Assembly: GCA_007134175.1 (NCBI GenBank)
Contig: SLLF01000201.1
Location: forward strand, 1 to 11,057
Source of the DNA: Kiritimatiellia bacterium
Lineage (GTDB): Bacteria > Verrucomicrobiota > Kiritimatiellia > SLAD01
DNA length: 11,057 bases
Direction: 5' to 3'
Made by a program: the position numbers and the translations under genes. Each line of letters opens with the position of its first letter. The stretch's first letter is position 1. A model generated the notes under the pieces. It did not search any database and was not told the origin of the DNA. It was given only the letters and a program-made list of their open reading frames with translations. Below are positions 8,701-11,057 of the stretch, piece by piece.

Positions 8701-10828
8701 AGAAATTGATGATACGCTCGTTGCCAAGAAAGCGCTGGTCGGTTGGACCGGCGCGGAAAGACCAATCCAGCTCACCGGTCTCGACGTCCACACAGTACAG
8801 ATGCCCGTCGTCGCTGGCGAAGTAGACCCGGTCACCCCACGCCACGGGCGCCAACCGCACCGGGCCGTCCGTGTAGAAGCGCCACTCCTCAGCACCGTCC
8901 TCGATGGAATAGGCGGCCAGGCTGTCGCTCACATTGGAGGGCACAAAGATGCGCGCGCCCAGGACAACCGGTGCATACGACACATCGAAGTCCAGCTTGC
9001 CGCGGTCGTCCCACTGGAACGGCCAGGCGCGTTGCGGCGCCGGCAGCTCGCGCACCCATTGCAGATGCAGCTCGTCATTCAGCACCAGCGGCGTGTCTGC
9101 GCTGCGGGCCGCGTCGTACCGCCACATCGGCCAGTCGGTCGGCGAAATAGGCATGGTGATATCGACCTCCACGTCCAAGGCCTGCAACGCTTCCAAGGCG
9201 GCACTTCTGAGCACCAGGCTTTCACGACCATCTTCAGCCACGGCCAACAAATCAGCGGCGGCCGCTTGATCGCCTGCAGACGTGAGGGCGCCTATGACCT
9301 GATACCTCAATGGGCTGCTGGTCAGGTGACGCAGCGCCTTACCCAGCAGCGCCACTGCTTCCGCATCGGCTCGGTCTCTCAGCAGCCTCGGGAATCGACC
9401 CTTCTGATGCGCTTGTTCCAGCGCCTGATTCAGCGCGGCAAACAGGGTGGGCTCACTCGTGTCCAGCGATTCAATCATGAGCGCTAGGGCATCGTATTCA
9501 CCCAGCTGCCCCAGTGCCCAAACCGCCGCCAGTCGCGCGTCGAGATCCGCATGGGTTTTGAATGTGTGGATCAATGCCGCTTCATCCGGTGCCCCCAGTT
9601 CCACAAAGTGGTCGGCTTGTTCGCGCGACAGGATGTTGTCGCGGATAAGGGCCTGCATTGTTTCGTCGAATGTTGCCAGCCATTCCGCCTGAGGATGATA
9701 AACGTCCCCGGCCAGTGCCGCCAATTGTTCATCGGATAACGCCGCGTCAAAAAAACGGACGTCGTCAAGCAGGCCCCTGAACGAAGCCCGGTCTGCCCTC
9801 AATTCCAATGCCACCCGTAAATCGTCGCGTGACCATTCATCCACGCGATTTGTGCGCGCCGCCACACCGTTGACGAAAACCGTCAGCTCACCGTCAGCAA
9901 AACGGAGGGCCACTTTTTCCCATTGGCCCGGTGTGTGGCGGGCTACGTTCAAGGCGCCAAAATCAACCAGGCGCTGCTCCGCCTCCGGCGGAATGAAGAA
10001 TGCCGGGCGGAACAAGCCCGCATTGCCGGCGCTGGCGTGAACCAGCACCGCCAGTTGATTATATGCGCCACCGCGCAGGTGCTCGGGTGCGATGGTTACC
10101 GTAAAAGGCTTGTCCCATATCTGATCGATCGTCCGACCCGTTGATTCCGTGGATTGTTCGCCTACCAGTTGGCCATTGACGTAGATCCATCCCTGTTCAT
10201 CCACGCCCGCGAAGTGCAATTCATGGGGTTGATCCGCGTAGGCTTCCGGCACAAAAAAGCGGGTCTGATACCAACCGTATCCGAGATACGAACCGACGTC
10301 CGTTTCCGACCAGAAGGCGGGGACCACCATACGCTGCCAGGCGTCGTCGGGGGCGTCTCCGTACCATTGCTGATCGCGCCCTTTTGCATCGGGGTCGGGA
10401 CGGAAATACCATGGTTCGCTCAGGGCCAGGGGTCGGGGGTGAAAGGCGAGGATATCATTGAGTGCCAGTTCGCCCGGGATGTCGGTGCGTGCCCGGCCAT
10501 CCTTTATCCAGAACGAAAGCGTCCAGCTCGCCGGCAGCTCGAACGCTTCCAGTGACCGCACGGCACCGCCCTGCTGCAGATCGATCGCCCCGGTGGTCTC
10601 AACCCCCACGTTTGCCGCTATCCATTCAGGGTAGGGCTGGTTGTAGTCCGCCCGCAACAATTCGGCGGAAGGGCCGCGGCCCGTTACGTCGGCGGCAATG
10701 CGCTCCTCCACCGACTGGAAATCCCAGTGAAATAACAGCTCCCCAGCCGATGCCGTTCCACCCAAGGCCACCGACAAAGTGAGCAGCCAGATCCAGATTG
10801 ACGGTTTCACAACATGTTGTTTGTTCAT
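5786..10828 (-). CDS. Giant exported mosaic protein: LamG-like/GH2-like jelly roll, HEAT-like, two PQQ-like propeller blocks, methyltransferase-like insert, malectin-like end
   Basis: About 1680 residues. A signal peptide (1-28, ending TASA) predicts export. Domains, approximate: LamG-like lectin fold in two parts (30-115 and 286-375) interrupted by a GH2-type sugar-binding jelly roll (133-283, with GYGWYQTRFFVP and WIYVNGQLVG); HEAT-like helices (380-552); first quinoprotein-like propeller block (560-875, e.g. DVETGELDW, DAQSGEVVW); a class I Rossmann/methyltransferase-like segment (893-1015, GAGSG at 917-921 and acidic VVVVESD); second propeller block (1075-1520, e.g. RHTGELVW, LATGEERW); malectin-like C-terminus (about 1553-1672, YLVRLHFAE, FDVWVDG, PIINGIE). 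Four cysteines cluster late in block two (1430, 1468, 1488, 1490). No PQQ-dehydrogenase vicinal disulfide is seen, so catalysis is unproven. Start 10828 is preferred over ATG 10834 because GAAGGA lies 7 nt upstream of 10828 and only 1 nt upstream of 10834. It is the first gene of the putative operon; carbohydrate binding at the cell surface or in the periplasm is inferred. Confidence 0.9.
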   Translation of the reverse strand: MNKQHVVKPSIWIWLLTLSVALGGTASAGELLFHWDFQSVEERIAADVTGRGPSAELLRADYNQPYPEWIAANVGVETTGAIDLQQGGAVRSLEAFELPASWTLSFWIKDGRARTDIPGELALNDILAFHPRPLALSEPWYFRPDPDAKGRDQQWYGDAPDDAWQRMVVPAFWSETDVGSYLGYGWYQTRFFVPEAYADQPHELHFAGVDEQGWIYVNGQLVGEQSTESTGRTIDQIWDKPFTVTIAPEHLRGGAYNQLAVLVHASAGNAGLFRPAFFIPPEAEQRLVDFGALNVARHTPGQWEKVALRFADGELTVFVNGVAARTNRVDEWSRDDLRVALELRADRASFRGLLDDVRFFDAALSDEQLAALAGDVYHPQAEWLATFDETMQALIRDNILSREQADHFVELGAPDEAALIHTFKTHADLDARLAAVWALGQLGEYDALALMIESLDTSEPTLFAALNQALEQAHQKGRFPRLLRDRADAEAVALLGKALRHLTSSPLRYQVIGALTSAGDQAAAADLLAVAEDGRESLVLRSAALEALQALDVEVDITMPISPTDWPMWRYDAARSADTPLVLNDELHLQWVRELPAPQRAWPFQWDDRGKLDFDVSYAPVVLGARIFVPSNVSDSLAAYSIEDGAEEWRFYTDGPVRLAPVAWGDRVYFASDDGHLYCVDVETGELDWSFRAGPTDQRFLGNERIINFWAVRGGPVITENTVYFAAGIWPLHGVFIYALDAQSGEVVWVNDTTSSDYVRLPHGGARGYGGLSPQGYLAVDDNQLVVSPGRGQEPMRLDRRTGAVIEYSFRGRKGGGGYAVHAGGLGFQENAMIQDRLKALEDSIDGEVFYSLAARDRLFVVTEDGRIYCFGPEPVDPVVHAFVPEPVTPRTDAWHAVARQALKNLGESEGYALLLGAGSGDLLRELLVQSELRVVVVESDADTVRALRTELAAADLYGRRAAVIAAEPALFAVNPCLFSLVLSEDAQSAGLTTPQALAHALERLRPYGGIAHLGNVRVRNRALQAHAVDAVEARIRNRTLEARRHGPLPGAGQWTHQYRDPTHNIMSPEHRVRLPVGILWFGGPNNHDILPRHSGGPRPQVVGGRIFYLGVDSAGARCVYTGRILWSQAFPGIGYHATNMELEERWRGGREVYMTNIPGATYVGSPIVSLPDAVYIRYEGAIHKLDPATGEIQAVFELPGRHPRDIYDDPEAIDWGHIHAQGDALVLTTEPHLFEDQRIGWTGSYTATSSRRLAVLNRHTGELVWEREAAIGFRHNAIISHGDTLYLIDGLSENALEQRARRGRRPDRSSTIMALDLATGEERWGHDSDVFGTFLMYVADHDMLIEGGSVDLRRPLEDEPRHLAARCGATGEIVWTGGNFVLPGAVHGEKLIPGRPGHAISVLTGERWHRVQPLTGETTTWQYRRAYGCNTLSASPYLLFFRSGYASYFDLANDTGTGNFSGFRSGCTANMVAADGVISALDYSRTCTCSYALQTSLAMIHMPDDPHIEQWTRYDAAPPDPSRHGLNFGAPGRRVDAAGRVWFDQEGHYHRHSTAIRDANGSIPWVLSSIYEGEGRWEFEDLLDTEYLVRLHFAELRPDVAAGQRVFDVWVDGEKALAAVDIAAQVGGSFTGLVHDLRVPVTGHALTIELKSAAGSTLPPIINGIEFQAQIDHARQRQE

Positions 10829-10835
10829 TATCATT

Positions 10836-10841
10836 TCCTTC
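10836..10841 (-). promoter_or_regulatory. Ribosome binding site of the giant protein gene
   Basis: GAAGGA on the minus strand stands 7 nt before ATG 10828 and only 1 nt before the in-frame ATG 10834, so initiation at 10828 is favoured. Confidence 0.65.
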
Positions 10842-10861
10842 GAATACTTATTTTACGCTTG

Positions 10862-10879
10862 AACCGATGAAACCGATGA
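10862..10879. repeat. Tandem 9-bp direct repeat AACCGATGA
   Basis: Two perfect adjacent copies of AACCGATGA (10862-10870 and 10871-10879), with a partial third GAACC overlapping the end. They sit immediately downstream of the candidate -10 box, at and just after the expected transcription start. This is suitable for regulator binding or a leader-RNA element, but no known family is recognised. Confidence 0.6.
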
Positions 10880-10882
10880 ACC

Positions 10883-10893
10883 CCTACCGTAGG
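10883..10893. repeat. Palindrome CCTACCGTAGG over the -10 box
   Basis: An 11-bp perfect inverted repeat (5-bp arms around one central base) covers the whole candidate -10 element. It could be a repressor operator or simply a by-product of the promoter sequence. The arms are short, so chance is possible. Confidence 0.4.
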
Positions 10894-10914
10894 TTGATTT
10901 TGATTGCTAGTCAA
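10886..10914 (-). promoter_or_regulatory. Candidate sigma-70-type promoter of the operon
   Basis: On the minus strand a -35 box TTGACT (10914-10909, five of six consensus bases) is followed by exactly 17 nt and a -10 box TACGGT (10891-10886, matching T1, A2 and T6). Transcription would start near 10879, giving a leader of about 50 nt before ATG 10828. The -35 is strong and the -10 is weak, which suits a regulated promoter. It looks like a housekeeping promoter rather than a GGAAC-type ECF promoter. No experiment supports it here. Confidence 0.5.
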
Positions 10915-11057
10915 CGTGTCCGTATCGCCATAGCGGGAGCCGATTGCGCTGTTGTAAAGGTGCGTGAATAGAGGCTGAAAAGAGGGTGGTTAATGTCGAT
11001 CCCCCCGATTGGCCTCGAAAACCCCAATATTGTTGAGTGGAGGACGAGAAAAAGCGG
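10915..11057. other. Right-edge non-coding stretch upstream of the promoter
   Basis: About 140 nt upstream of the promoter with lower coding signal than the rest of the window. A short inverted repeat, ATTGG (11008-11012) with CCAAT (11024-11028), has no T-run and is not a convincing terminator. On the minus strand all three frames give low-complexity or unlikely peptides. A possible divergent gene start (10993) is listed separately. Confidence 0.4.
10993..11057 (+). CDS. Possible start of a divergent gene (partial, unrecognised)
   Basis: An ATG at 10993 opens a frame that stays open to the window edge, 21 codons, reading MSIPPIGLENPNIVEW and onward. A GAGG motif 7 nt upstream has the same spacing as the other ribosome binding sites here. 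If real, it would be transcribed away from the operon, as a regulator gene might be. It is too short to recognise, and an open frame of this length is common by chance in GC-rich DNA. Confidence 0.25.
   Translation, partial: MSIPPIGLENPNIVEWRTRKS

Noticed and set aside
8324..9487. 387-codon open frame on the plus strand
   Set aside because: It lies wholly inside the giant minus-strand gene, whose protein has recognisable domains across this interval. The plus-strand peptide has no recognisable motif and is rich in R, Q, H and P, typical of an antisense shadow in GC-rich DNA.
5786..10828. True PQQ-dependent alcohol or glucose dehydrogenase
   Set aside because: The propeller repeats match the fold, but I see no adjacent-cysteine disulfide or dehydrogenase active-site pattern, and the domain mosaic differs from those enzymes.
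11008..11028. ATTGG...CCAAT inverted repeat as a terminator
   Set aside because: The stem is only 5 bp and no T-run follows on either strand.

Overview
The window is one compact, GC-rich block in which essentially all coding is on the minus strand. Read from the right edge leftwards, the order is: a promoter-like region (about 10,885-10,915); a giant exported mosaic protein carrying PQQ-like beta-propeller repeats (10828-5786, about 1680 aa); an ECF-type sigma factor (5764-5141); a membrane-anchored beta-propeller protein in the usual anti-sigma position (5144-3840); an FtsX/MacB-type ABC permease (3739-2513); its LolD/MacB-type ATPase (2508-1849); and a TonB-dependent outer-membrane receptor that runs off the left edge (1846 to below 1). 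Successive gaps are about 21 nt, a 4-nt ATGA overlap, 97-100 nt, 4 nt and 2 nt. Several ribosome binding sites lie inside the end of the preceding gene, so the last five genes, and probably all six, form one operon.

The organism is a Gram-negative-type (diderm) bacterium, since it has a TonB receptor and an inner-membrane ABC/propeller set. The giant protein combines a LamG-like lectin domain, a nested GH2-like jelly roll, HEAT-like helices, quinoprotein-like propellers, a Rossmann/methyltransferase-like insert and a malectin-like C-terminus. That mixture is the style of large surface proteins of the PVC group (Kiritimatiellota, Lentisphaerota, Verrucomicrobiota, Planctomycetota). This assignment is an inference from architecture, not from a search.

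A working model, which is inference: the membrane-anchored propeller holds the sigma factor at the inner membrane and reads a periplasmic state. The giant exported propeller/lectin protein is either the sensed partner or the enzymatic/binding component. The released sigma factor drives the locus. The ABC pair and the TonB receptor handle a substrate across the two membranes. The substrate is not evident: there is no periplasmic binding protein, no MacA-type adaptor and no FecR domain, and the receptor has no N-terminal signalling (STN) domain.

The two non-coding stretches are 3740-3839 (nothing convincing seen) and about 10835-11057 (a sigma-70-like promoter, a palindrome at its -10 element, a 9-bp tandem repeat, and possibly the start of a divergent gene at the right edge). 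No tRNA, rRNA, CRISPR array, insertion sequence or transposase was seen.
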